Source: Staphylococcus simulans (lineage in GTDB: Bacteria; Bacillota; Bacilli; Staphylococcales; Staphylococcaceae). Taken from it: 64,000 nucleotides of DNA. The notes under the pieces are model-generated. The model worked only from the letters and a program-made list of their open reading frames with translations. It was not told the origin of the DNA and searched no databases. The DNA lies in contig NZ_PPRU01000015.1 of assembly GCF_002902285.1 (NCBI RefSeq), forward strand, positions 1 to 64,000, read 5' to 3'. The position numbers were made by a program, and so were the translations under genes. Below, piece after piece: positions 37,491-45,551 of the stretch. How positions within the stretch are numbered: position 1 is the stretch's first letter; the number at the start of each line of letters is the position of its first letter.

Positions 37491-37511
37491 TTAGGTCATA
37501 TGATGACCTAA
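37491..37511. promoter_or_regulatory. Perfect palindrome, unassigned operator
   Basis: Arms TTAGGTCAT and ATGACCTAA with spacer ATG, centred about 17 bp after the expected transcription start and 32 bp before the MFS start codon. It looks like a dimeric repressor site (GntR/FadR-like proportions), but no regulator gene adjoins it. Confidence 0.6.
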
Positions 37512-37542
37512 TGTATTTTGAACACAGAAAGTTGGGATATCT

Positions 37543-38817
37543 ATGAGTGAAAGAAAGAGTAACGTACGATGGTTCTTCGCATTTGCGTTCTTTATTATTG
37601 GGGTTATTGCCTATATGGACAGATCTAACATCTCCTTAATTGCGGCACCAATGATGGAAGATTTACATATGACGAAGGCTCAGTTTGGTTTATTAGCAAC
37701 ATTCTTCTCAGCGGGCTATGCGATGATGCAAGTCCCATCCGGTATTCTTGCGGAAAAATTCGGACCGCGAAAAATGTTGACGATTGCGTTGATTTGGTGG
37801 AGTGCATTTACGATTTTAACTGGTTTAGTTAAGAACCACGGTTTATTATATACTGTGCGTTTCTTATTCGGTGTAGGGGAAGCGCCGATGTATCCATCAA
37901 ACGCAGTATTCAACTCATATTGGTTTACTAAAAATGAAAAAGGGCGTGCATCTAGTGCGTTGCTTGCAGGGTCATATTTCGGTCCGGTTATCGCACCGAT
38001 CGTGACAGTATGGATTGTAAGTTTATTTAACTGGCAGGCCGTATTCTATATCTTCGGGGCAGTTGGTTTTGTGATTGCGTTATTGTGGGTGATTATCGCA
38101 AAAGACTTACCTGAACAACATAAAATGGTTAACAATGCTGAAAAACGTTATATCATTCAAGGTCGTGACGTGGTTGATGCAGGTGAAAAACAATCTGCAC
38201 CATGGAGCGCATTCTTTAAACATTTCAGTTTCTATGCGATTGCAGTTCAATATTTCGTAGTACAATTTATTGTTGGTTTATTCTTAATTTGGTTATCGAC
38301 TTACGTAATGGAACAATATCATGTTAAATATACAGCATTAGGCTTATTGGCAGGGGTGCCATGGCTTGCGATGTTTATTTGTATCATGATTGCTGGTGCA
38401 ATTTCAGATAGAATTTTACAAGCTGGCAAATCACGTTTTGTCGCTCGTGGTTCAATTGCGATTGTAGGTATGGTTGTCTTTAGTATTGGTTTATTATTCG
38501 CAATCCGCAGTGAAGTATTAGAAGTGAATATCGCTTGGTTAGCAGTATGCTTAAGCGGTATGGGTGTCACTACTGGTATGAGCTGGGCAGCAGCTGCTGA
38601 CATCGGACGTAACTTCTCAGGTACAGTTTCAGGTTGGATGAACTTATGGGGTAACGTCGGTGCGATGTTAAGTCCATTAATCGCTGGTATTTTAGCTGAT
38701 TTGATCGGTTGGACTTGGACATTACAATCATTAATTATTTTAGTTGCGATAGCTATATTAATGTGGTTCTTCGTTAAACCAGATAGTCCGCTTGTAGTCA
38801 ATCGTTCTAAAATGTAA
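37543..38817 (+). CDS. MFS carrier of the anion:cation symporter family (sugar-acid transporter type)
   Basis: Twelve-helix major facilitator of 424 residues. The ACS-family signature is present: AYMDRSNISLIAAPMM near 24-39 in helix I, QVPSGILAEKFGPRK near 63, and RFLFGVGEAPMYPSNA near 104. This subgroup includes GudP, ExuT and DgoT, which import sugar acids such as glucarate, galacturonate or galactonate with protons. No catabolic genes for such acids lie alongside, so the substrate stays open. The weak ribosome binding site (GGGA) contrasts with the strong promoter architecture (cre plus palindrome). Ends at a long hairpin terminator. Confidence 0.85.
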   Translation: MSERKSNVRWFFAFAFFIIGVIAYMDRSNISLIAAPMMEDLHMTKAQFGLLATFFSAGYAMMQVPSGILAEKFGPRKMLTIALIWWSAFTILTGLVKNHGLLYTVRFLFGVGEAPMYPSNAVFNSYWFTKNEKGRASSALLAGSYFGPVIAPIVTVWIVSLFNWQAVFYIFGAVGFVIALLWVIIAKDLPEQHKMVNNAEKRYIIQGRDVVDAGEKQSAPWSAFFKHFSFYAIAVQYFVVQFIVGLFLIWLSTYVMEQYHVKYTALGLLAGVPWLAMFICIMIAGAISDRILQAGKSRFVARGSIAIVGMVVFSIGLLFAIRSEVLEVNIAWLAVCLSGMGVTTGMSWAAAADIGRNFSGTVSGWMNLWGNVGAMLSPLIAGILADLIGWTWTLQSLIILVAIAILMWFFVKPDSPLVVNRSKM

Positions 38818-38846
38818 GCACAAGTATAAAATAAGATAGTAAATAC

Positions 38847-38905
38847 AGGTCATGTTACGATGAATGAGAGAAAGGGTCTTATCAAGCGTAGCATGACCTT
38901 TTAAT
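38847..38905 (+). terminator. Terminator of the ACS-family gene
   Basis: AGGTCATGTTACG (38847-38859) pairs with CGTAGCATGACCT (38887-38899), one wobble, then TTTT. Confidence 0.75.
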
Positions 38906-38978
38906 TTTATTATGGTTCGTTGAATTATTTTAGGGGAAAGAAAGTACTGGTAAAATATAGAAATTGGAGAGGGAAAAT

Positions 38979-39281
38979 ATGATTACAGTAATTGTTAAAA
39001 CAAAAGTCAACGATATGAATTATGATAAATATACACAATTAATGGGACAATTAGTCGCAGCATCACAAGCTGAAGCATCAAATATCAGCTATGAACATTA
39101 TGAAAATGCGAATATCCCAAATGCCTTTGCGATTATTGAACAATGGAGTTGTGAAGAAGGCTTTGAAAATCATAAGAAATCTGATCATTTCCAAGTGTAT
39201 TGGCAAGAAATCGTACAACTTTGTCTAGATGAGCCAGAAATTATTGTCTTTGATAACCAAGAAACACTCACAGAAAATTAA
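38979..39281 (+). CDS. Antibiotic-biosynthesis-monooxygenase-domain (ABM) protein
   Basis: Small dimeric ferredoxin-like protein of 100 residues of the ABM/YgiN type. Characteristic elements are the first strand ITVIVKTKVND, the helix, the strand Y-E-H-Y-E-N-A, FAIIEQWSCEEGFENHKKSDHF and the final strand region. Relatives include quinol monooxygenases and stress-response enzymes; the exact reaction is unknown. GGAGAGGG five bases ahead of ATG 38979 fixes the start; the frame opens earlier, at 38964. It is probably co-transcribed with nothing else upstream, since a terminator lies before it. The acetolactate decarboxylase gene begins about 100 bp downstream. Confidence 0.8.
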   Translation: MITVIVKTKVNDMNYDKYTQLMGQLVAASQAEASNISYEHYENANIPNAFAIIEQWSCEEGFENHKKSDHFQVYWQEIVQLCLDEPEIIVFDNQETLTEN

Positions 39282-39384
39282 GCAACAAATAAGGCAGGGC
39301 ATGACTTTAGTGCTATAATAGGACATAAATAGACAAAGACATAAAAATGTCTGTCATGTCAAATCAGTAAGGAGAATGAAGAGT

Positions 39385-40083
39385 ATGATTTACCAACATG
39401 GAACTTTGGCGACGTTAATGGCTGGAATGCTTCAAGGCACAGTATCTGTAGATGAGATGCTTGAACAAGGAGATATGGGCATCGGTACATTGACAGGTTG
39501 CGACGGTGAAGTCATTTTTATTAACGGTAACGCTTATCACGCAGATGAATACGGCGGTTTCAGACACTTAGACGGTCATGAGATGTTGCCGTTTGCGACC
39601 ATTACGAAATTTGACCCTACACAGGCATTTGAAGTGTTGAATGTTACAACTCAAGATGAATTGTACGATCAAATTATGGAACGCATGAAGAGCCGCAACT
39701 TATTCTCAGCAATCCGTATCACAGGCAGTTTCAATCATGTCCATGTACGTATGATGCCGAAACAAGAGCCGCCATATACGCGATTAATGGAATCAGTGAA
39801 TCGCCAACCAGAACACCATTATGATTATTTAAATGGTACAATTGTCGGTTTCTTCACACCTGAACTGTTCCACGGTGTTGGCTCAGCAGGTTTCCATTTA
39901 CATTTCGTGGACCAAGACCGTACAGTAGGCGGCCATATTTTAGGCTTTGAATTAGAACGAGGCAGTGTAGAAATTTCTGATGCAGAAACGTTCGAGCAAC
40001 ACTTCCCAACTAAAGATGAAGCATTCTTAGAAGCAGATATTGATTACGAAAATATCGATGAAGAAATCAGAATGGCAGAATAA
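39385..40083 (+). CDS. alsD: Alpha-acetolactate decarboxylase
   Basis: Zinc enzyme of 232 residues that converts 2-acetolactate to acetoin, diverting pyruvate away from acid. The zinc-binding histidines lie in VHVRMM-type and GFHLHFVDQDRTVGGHILG segments; the latter, near 170-190, holds His-x-His and the later His. The N-terminal substrate lid HGTLATLMAGMLQG is conserved. ATG 39385 is preferred to ATG 39376 because AAGGAG lies ten bases before the first and one base before the second. In S. aureus the gene follows alsS; no alsS is present here. Together with CidC it gives two pyruvate overflow outlets in this region. Confidence 0.9.
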   Translation: MIYQHGTLATLMAGMLQGTVSVDEMLEQGDMGIGTLTGCDGEVIFINGNAYHADEYGGFRHLDGHEMLPFATITKFDPTQAFEVLNVTTQDELYDQIMERMKSRNLFSAIRITGSFNHVHVRMMPKQEPPYTRLMESVNRQPEHHYDYLNGTIVGFFTPELFHGVGSAGFHLHFVDQDRTVGGHILGFELERGSVEISDAETFEQHFPTKDEAFLEADIDYENIDEEIRMAE

Positions 40084-40098
40084 GCGAAACAACATCCT

Positions 40099-40145
40099 AA
40101 CGTCAGGATATAATACGCGGGTATTATGTTCTGGCGTTTTTTATT
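40099..40145 (+). terminator. Terminator of alsD
   Basis: AACGTCAG ... ATAATAC pairs with GTATTAT ... CTGGCGTT around GCGG, with scattered mismatches, then TTTT. Confidence 0.7.
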
Positions 40146-40214
40146 TTCATATAGGACATAACCATCTGATAAGTTAAAAGATAGATGACTTTAATATTTG
40201 AGAGGAGAAATCGT

Positions 40215-42140
40215 ATGGCGCACTATATCAAGTCGCTATTTAAATTTAATAAACACAATGTGAATTACAGTAAAGGAATAAGACAAGGCTTATTGATGCT
40301 GACACCGTTACTGTTAGGATATCTGTTAGGTTACTTCCAATTTGGTTTATTAATAGCGACAGGGACATTGGCTAATATTTATGTCTTTGGCGGATCTGAT
40401 AAATCTAAATTACGTATTTTATGGTGGTGTGCTGTCGGGTTTGCGTTATGTATTACATTTGGAACACTGACAGTTGCAACACCGTTGCTGTTTGGAATAT
40501 TGTTGCTGCTTGTTACTGTTGTAGCATACTACATATTCAGTGCTTTAGAAATTCCTGGTCCTTCAGCAACTTTCTTCATTGTAACGTTTGCGTTACCGAT
40601 TAACATGCCGATTGCGCCGGAACAAGCATTGACACGTGGCGTTTTTGTATTTATCGGCGGTATCTTTGCGTTAGTAGTTGTAGCAATACTGTTAAAATTA
40701 CAAGAGAAAAATACACAAGAGCGTGCCATTGAAGCGGAGTATCAAAGCTTATTAAAACTTGTTAAAGAATACGCAGATAGTGAGAAATTCAAGAAAAATA
40801 CTGAGCAGTTGGTTAATCAGTTTAAATCTACAGATAAACAGCTGATTACTTCTTTTACTTCTAATAAGAAACAATCTGAACAATTACATCGTTTATATTT
40901 ACTGCATAATAACGCAGAAGGTATCTTTGCTGAATTGTTAGAGTTGAAGACTAAAGAAGTCGAAACATTACCAGATGTTTTAATTGAAATGATGCAGTAT
41001 ATTGAACGAAGTGTTTCTTCAAGGTTAGAAGAACAAGAAATCATGCAGTGGAGAGAAAAAATAGAGCTGCCGGTTAGCTTTCAACGTTTAGAAAAACAGA
41101 TTTATCGTACAGATGAAATCTTACATAGTCCGACAGGTCAAATTGAATACGAAGCGAATCTAAGACAACCATTATACGGACAACAGTTAAAATATAACTT
41201 AACATTAGATTCACTCGTATTAATGAATACTTTACGTTACAGCATGATTATGGGTGCCGCCATCTTTATCGCGTTGATGTTTGATTTTGATAAAGCGTAT
41301 TGGATTCCATTGACGGCACATACGATACTGATTGGAACGAATACGATTCATAGTATGGAACGTGCCGTTGCCAGAACAATTGGTACGTTTATCGGGGTCC
41401 TCTTATTGACCGTTATTTTATCCCTTCACCCGCATATGATTGTTAGTATTATTGTACTTGCGTTAAGTGCGACGATTACTGAAGTTATTATCGGTGCGAA
41501 TTATGCGATAGCGATGATTTTCATTACAACGCAAGTTATTATGTTGAACGGCCTTGCATCAGGTAAGTTATCTATTTTAATTGCTTTACCAAGGGTTGTA
41601 GATGTAGTCATCGGTGTGATTATCGCAGTCATCGGTCTCTTAATACTAGGCAGAAAAAATGCATCGCAAACATTACCAGATGCGATCGCTGAAGTGGTTC
41701 GTTATGAAATGTCTTTCTTCTATTATGTCTTCTCAAGAAATGAACATTTAGCAAAACAAGCACCGAAGTTCAGTGAATTAAAATTACGTATCAAACTAAG
41801 CAATATGAATAGTATGTACCAAAACGCACATGGTGAGTTATTTGCGGATAGTACAAAAATCAGTGCGTATTATCCAATTATCTTTGCGTTAGAAGAAATC
41901 AGCTTTATGTTATCAAGAGCGCAAAACAATCCAAAACCGCAAACGATTGATGATGTCGTTATGGGTCAGTATTTAATTGCGTTTGAAGGTATCGCGACGC
42001 ACTTTGAACAACATGTACCGCTTTATCAAGGCACAGGCTTACCTTCTTTACCGCAATATACGAATATTCGCACTGCACTGTTGAATATCCAGCAGTATGC
42101 ACGTTTAAGAAATTCGGACAAGATTGGAAATCCTCAATAA
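40215..42140 (+). CDS. FUSC-family inner membrane protein (aromatic acid exporter-like)
   Basis: Large membrane protein of 641 residues with two hydrophobic blocks of about six helices each (about 15-165 and 340-490), separated by a charged coiled-coil cytoplasmic region, and a C-terminal cytoplasmic domain. This is the FUSC/YccS/ArAE layout. The second block (SMIMGAAIFIALMFDFDKAYW followed by T-A-H-T-I-L-I-G) is typical. Relatives export aromatic acids, but the substrate is not inferable here. The frame opens at 40185; ATG 40215 with GAGGAGAAA upstream is the real start. The next gene follows 43 bp later without a terminator. Confidence 0.82.
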   Translation: MAHYIKSLFKFNKHNVNYSKGIRQGLLMLTPLLLGYLLGYFQFGLLIATGTLANIYVFGGSDKSKLRILWWCAVGFALCITFGTLTVATPLLFGILLLLVTVVAYYIFSALEIPGPSATFFIVTFALPINMPIAPEQALTRGVFVFIGGIFALVVVAILLKLQEKNTQERAIEAEYQSLLKLVKEYADSEKFKKNTEQLVNQFKSTDKQLITSFTSNKKQSEQLHRLYLLHNNAEGIFAELLELKTKEVETLPDVLIEMMQYIERSVSSRLEEQEIMQWREKIELPVSFQRLEKQIYRTDEILHSPTGQIEYEANLRQPLYGQQLKYNLTLDSLVLMNTLRYSMIMGAAIFIALMFDFDKAYWIPLTAHTILIGTNTIHSMERAVARTIGTFIGVLLLTVILSLHPHMIVSIIVLALSATITEVIIGANYAIAMIFITTQVIMLNGLASGKLSILIALPRVVDVVIGVIIAVIGLLILGRKNASQTLPDAIAEVVRYEMSFFYYVFSRNEHLAKQAPKFSELKLRIKLSNMNSMYQNAHGELFADSTKISAYYPIIFALEEISFMLSRAQNNPKPQTIDDVVMGQYLIAFEGIATHFEQHVPLYQGTGLPSLPQYTNIRTALLNIQQYARLRNSDKIGNPQ

Positions 42141-42183
42141 GTGGTATAGCAATATTAAGTGATATTGAAGAGGAGGGCGTTAT

Positions 42184-42588
42184 ATGCCTTGGACATTAGA
42201 TGACTATCCAAATACTTGGAAGAACTTAGATAAGTTAGAACGCAAGAAAGCGATTGATATCGGTAATGCGATGTTAAAAGATGGTTATGACGAAGGTACA
42301 TTGATTCCGATTGCGACAAAGCAAGCTGAAGAATGGTATAAAAATGCGTCGAAAGAAGAACTTGATGAGTTGAAAAATAAAAATATTACAAGTCATCAAA
42401 AAGATAAAGACGCGCGTCCGGAATTAAATGAAAATGATGTCGAAGTCTATAAAGAAGATAACGAGTGGAAAGTCAGAACGCATGGTGCGAAACAAGCTGC
42501 AGATAGTTATGATAAGAAAGAAGAAGCGGTTAAACGTGCCAATGAAATCGCAGATAACCGTGGCACAAAAGTACATGTGAAATCTTAA
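42184..42588 (+). CDS. ChaB-like/DUF2188 stress-type protein (YdaT-like)
   Basis: Hydrophilic protein of 134 residues resembling B. subtilis YdaT. The N-terminal part (MPWTLDDYPNTWKNLDKLER) has the ChaB-like pattern, with ALKDGY-type helix and AEEWYKNA. The C-terminal part (about 83-134, VEVYKEDNEWKVRTHGAKQA) is a DUF2188 domain. Members in Bacillus belong to general-stress regulons, but no SigB-type promoter was found directly ahead of it. GAGGAGGG precedes ATG. It lies 43 bp after the FUSC gene, so co-transcription is possible. Function unknown. Confidence 0.8.
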   Translation: MPWTLDDYPNTWKNLDKLERKKAIDIGNAMLKDGYDEGTLIPIATKQAEEWYKNASKEELDELKNKNITSHQKDKDARPELNENDVEVYKEDNEWKVRTHGAKQAADSYDKKEEAVKRANEIADNRGTKVHVKS

Positions 42589-42723
42589 ATTAAGTGCACG
42601 ATAATGATTATTTAAAACAGGACTTGGGTATTTTAAAAGTACCGATTCACAGCATGCAATATAATAAGAAACTGAGCGCGTTGCATAGTGAATCAAGGGA
42701 GCAACAGATACGTTATTATAGAA

Positions 42724-42758
42724 GAAAGCCTCTTAACAAATTGCGTTAAGAGGCTTTC
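42724..42758. terminator. Hairpin between the DUF2188 gene and the COG0523 gene
   Basis: GAAAGCCTCTTAAC (42724-42737) pairs perfectly with 42745-42758. It is shared by the convergent transcripts; T-runs are short on both sides. Confidence 0.75.
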
Positions 42759-42779
42759 GTTTGTCTAATATACTGTTGT

Positions 42780-43979
42780 TTATGCTTGTGTGATTTGCCA
42801 TCCATAAGGTTCTGGTAGTTGAGACCAATCTTGATCGTATTCTTCTGTTGTTAGTAAGCATTCATCTAATGATTTTGTTAATGCTTCTTGGTCTAAGTCT
42901 GTACCGATAATCACAAATTGTGTATGGCGGTCGCCAAACTCAGGATCCCAGTTTTCACGCACATCTTCACGTTCATGCAAGATTTCACGTTGTTGTGCTT
43001 CAGACATTGCCGCAACCCAGAATGTAACAGGGTGGATAGAGACTGAAGAACCTGCTTGTGACATTAAGCACGCCACATGATTATATTGTGCTAACCAAAC
43101 AATACCTTTAGCACGTACAATTGTATTCGGCATATTTTCTAACCACTTATGGAAACGTTCTGCGTGGAATGGCATACGACGTTCATATACAAATGAAGAA
43201 ATACCGTATTCTTCTGTTTCTGGTGTATGTGTCGCATGGCCGCCTTCTGTTAATTCTTGAAGCCAGCCTGCAGAGTTTGATGCAGCTTCAAAGTCGAATA
43301 AGCCAGTGTTTAACACATCGCTCAGTTCAACTACTGAGTTTTGTGTACGGATGAATTTCGCAGTTGGTTGTAATTTGCGTAAAATACCTTCTAGTTTGTT
43401 TAATTCTTCTTCTGAAACTAAGTCTGTTTTGTTTAAGACTAAAACGTCACAGAATTCGACTTGGTCAATTAATAAATCAGCAATAGTACGTTCATCTTCT
43501 TCACTTGTACCTTGATCACGGTCAACTAATAAATCTTCTGATTTGATGTCGTTGATGAAGCGGTTCGCATCAACAACAGTAACCATTGTGTCTAAACGGC
43601 AGATGCTTGTTAAATCGATACCAAGTTCTTCATCGATATATGAGAATGTTTGTGCGACAGGTACAGGTTCAGAAATTCCTGTTGATTCAATCACGATTTG
43701 ATCAATGCCGCCACGTTTAACAATATTTTCAACTTCTTTTAATAAGTCTTCACGTAATGTACAGCAGATACAACCGTTAGAAAGTTCTACTAATTTTTCA
43801 TCAGTACGTGAAATGCCCCCGCCTTCAATTACTAAGTCTTTATCGATATTCACTTCACTCATGTCATTAACAATGACCGCAATGCGTAAGCCTTCTCTAT
43901 TTTGTAAGATATGGTTTAATAAAGTTGTTTTACCTGAACCAAGGTACCCACTCAGTACCGTTACTGGTATTTTAGCCAT
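42780..43979 (-). CDS. COG0523 G3E GTPase, zinc metallochaperone type
   Basis: CobW/Nha/YjiA-family GTPase of 399 residues. Motifs are Walker [12 protein letters not shown] near 10, the metal-binding C-x-C-C in [10 protein letters not shown] near 70, the EST-G motif (ESTGISEP) near 98, NKTD near 183, and the C-terminal CobW_C domain. A short His/Glu segment ([12 protein letters not shown]) lies near 248. Family members under Zur control (ZagA/YciC in Bacillus) deliver zinc to essential enzymes in deficiency. The near-perfect Zur box in its promoter puts it in that class. RBS AGGAGG precedes ATG. It converges on the DUF2188 gene. Confidence 0.9.
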   Translation of the reverse strand: MAKIPVTVLSGYLGSGKTTLLNHILQNREGLRIAVIVNDMSEVNIDKDLVIEGGGISRTDEKLVELSNGCICCTLREDLLKEVENIVKRGGIDQIVIESTGISEPVPVAQTFSYIDEELGIDLTSICRLDTMVTVVDANRFINDIKSEDLLVDRDQGTSEEDERTIADLLIDQVEFCDVLVLNKTDLVSEEELNKLEGILRKLQPTAKFIRTQNSVVELSDVLNTGLFDFEAASNSAGWLQELTEGGHATHTPETEEYGISSFVYERRMPFHAERFHKWLENMPNTIVRAKGIVWLAQYNHVACLMSQAGSSVSIHPVTFWVAAMSEAQQREILHEREDVRENWDPEFGDRHTQFVIIGTDLDQEALTKSLDECLLTTEEYDQDWSQLPEPYGWQITQA

Positions 43980-44011
43980 AAATAAATCCTCCTATTTATA
44001 TATACACGCGT

Positions 44012-44064
44012 TTAATCGTAATTATTACGATTTATATTGTATAGAAAAAAAGAACGGTGCGCAA
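44012..44064 (-). promoter_or_regulatory. Promoter with near-perfect Zur box for the COG0523 GTPase
   Basis: On the minus strand: TTGCGC (44064-44059), 17 bases, TACAAT (44041-44036). The Zur box 44012-44034 follows directly and matches TAAATCGTAAT-n-ATTACGATTTA at 21 of 22 defined positions. Confidence 0.85.
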
Positions 44065-44240
44065 GGTGATGAACCTAAACTATGAATGTTTAAAAATAAA
44101 GAATTGTCTATTAAATATGCAGAGACTCGTTTTGTATCTTTTGAAAAATTATGCGCAAATATTCGTTTGTGAATTACAAATAATTAATTTTAACTACAAA
44201 CTTCGTTATAATAAAGATGTCTGAAGAACGGGGGATTATT

Positions 44241-44951
44241 ATGTATGTAGAGAGAAGAGAAACACTTAACCTTAATGCGCTTAAGGAAGATTTAAAACGT
44301 AATATCACAAAGTTTCAAGAACAAAATTATCGAATTGAAGAACTCGTGGACTTTGTGAGCTTACATCATTTGTATGCATCAGCGTTAGAAGAAGTCAGTA
44401 CGAAGTTGAGTATTTTAGATAATGACTTCCAAATCTTATATGAACATAATCCAATTCATCATATGGAACGACGTGTTAAAGAAATCAGCAGTTTAGTACG
44501 TAAGCTGGAAACAAGGGGATTGCCAGTAACGACTGACTCTGCACGTCAAAATATTACAGATATCGCTGGAATTCGTGTGGTATGTAATTATTTGGAAGAT
44601 ATTGAAGTCGTAGCTTCTTTATTATTAAGACAAGCTGATGTTAAATTATTAAAACGTAAAGATTATATAGAAAATCCTAAAGAGAATGGCTATCGCAGTT
44701 TACATCTTGTAGTATCAATACCGGTGTTCTTAACAGATACGGTTGAGTATGTACCAGTCGAAATTCAAATCCGTACGATTGGTATGGATATGTGGGCCAG
44801 CCTTGAACATAAATTACGTTATAAAAATGCGACAAATACAGAAGTTTATAAAGATACATTAAAAGAATGTGCTAAAGAGATCGAAACAGTAGAGTATAAG
44901 TTGCAGAAAATGCATGGAGACATTTTAAAACAAGTCAGCCATGAAGATTAA
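44241..44951 (+). CDS. relP: Small alarmone synthetase RelP
   Basis: Single-domain (p)ppGpp synthetase of 236 residues. Synthetase motifs are clear: [15 protein letters not shown] near 111, [21 protein letters not shown] near 142-160 (within the 20-residue limit given as its core N-G-Y-R-S-L-H), and [19 protein letters not shown] with the catalytic Glu. No hydrolase, TGS or ACT domains are present, so degradation must come from another enzyme. Length and N-terminus match staphylococcal RelP rather than RelQ. GGGGGA lies before ATG 44241; the frame opens at 44217. In S. aureus RelP responds to cell-wall stress; here a TATAAT box is at 44207-44212. A terminator follows. Confidence 0.85.
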   Translation: MYVERRETLNLNALKEDLKRNITKFQEQNYRIEELVDFVSLHHLYASALEEVSTKLSILDNDFQILYEHNPIHHMERRVKEISSLVRKLETRGLPVTTDSARQNITDIAGIRVVCNYLEDIEVVASLLLRQADVKLLKRKDYIENPKENGYRSLHLVVSIPVFLTDTVEYVPVEIQIRTIGMDMWASLEHKLRYKNATNTEVYKDTLKECAKEIETVEYKLQKMHGDILKQVSHED

Positions 44952-44956
44952 TCGGA

Positions 44957-44993
44957 AAGAAGTTGAGTCTATGAAGATTCAACTTCTTTTTTT
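44957..44993 (+). terminator. Terminator of relP
   Basis: AAGAAGTTGA (44957-44966) pairs with TCAACTTCTT (44979-44988), then TTTTT. Confidence 0.88.
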
Positions 44994-45115
44994 ATGAAAA
45001 AATCAATGTAATGTACACAGAGGTACTCAGATGGTTGGTAAATTAGTTATTTGGTATATTTAACCGAAAAAATCCAAAAAAACTTAAAAAACTTTGAAAA
45101 ATGCATATTTAGTAC

Positions 45116-45144
45116 TTGATTTATGCATAAATATGCGTTATAAT
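45116..45144 (+). promoter_or_regulatory. SigA promoter upstream of clpL
   Basis: TTGATT (45116-45121), 17 bases, TATAAT (45139-45144). The spacer contains the palindrome TTATGCATAA and flanking repeats GCATATTT and AAATATGC. Confidence 0.6.
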
Positions 45145-45190
45145 TACATATGTAAGGTTGATAGAGGCGATAACTAAAGGAATTAAGTTA

Positions 45191-45207
45191 TTTGACTTTA
45201 ATTGACC
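45191..45207. promoter_or_regulatory. CtsR-like operator
   Basis: TTTGACTTTAATTGACC fits the CtsR heptad repeat TTTGACC-n3-TTTGACC with one change in each heptad. It lies about 40 bp after the expected SigA start. Confidence 0.5.
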
Positions 45208-45313
45208 AAATAATAATTATACAAATTTTAACTTGAAAACAAGACATGAAATTGCAAGGACACAATAGATAATGTAGAAGTAGAGAAATAAAAAGAACAT
45301 GTAATATTAAAGT

Positions 45314-45340
45314 GTTTTGAATCTTTGACAAGGTGGGTAT
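45314..45340 (+). promoter_or_regulatory. SigB-type promoter of clpL
   Basis: GTTTTG (45314-45319), 15 bases, GGGTAT (45335-45340). The -10 is perfect and the -35 matches GTTTWW at 5 of 6. Confidence 0.55.
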
Positions 45341-45551
45341 ATTTGAAATGTAAGAAGTAGTTTATCTTGTCAACTAATTGAATATCTGAATTTAAAGCAC
45401 TTATCTGTTAATAATATGACACGCACAGCGAAAAAGTATTGTGTACTTGCCACAGGAAATAACATGAATGGAAGTGTAAAACAGTTATTTTAAGTCAGAC
45501 AGAGATTCTTAAAATAATGGATTTTTACCAATTAACGGAGGTTATGAATAT

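Larger units (their letters stand above)
37193..37542 (+). other. Intergenic control region between DedA gene and MFS gene
   Basis: No gene in about 350 bp. It holds the plus-strand promoter with cre and palindrome described separately; the left half is AT-rich without visible structure. Confidence 0.6.
44994..45551 (+). other. Long leader region of clpL
   Basis: About 560 bp without a credible gene. It carries a SigA promoter, a CtsR-like site and a SigB-like promoter, described separately. A frame of 25 codons at 45417 has no ribosome binding site. Confidence 0.65.

Noticed and set aside
38319-38801. Minus-strand reading frame of 160 codons inside the ACS-family MFS gene
   Set aside because: Shadow of the membrane-protein gene; no independent start signals.
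42610-42631. SigB-like ATTTAA ... GGGTAT after the DUF2188 gene
   Set aside because: Spacer of only 10 bases, and no gene follows on that strand.
45417-45494. 25-codon frame in the clpL leader
   Set aside because: No ribosome binding site and no conserved-looking composition; most likely chance in the untranslated leader.
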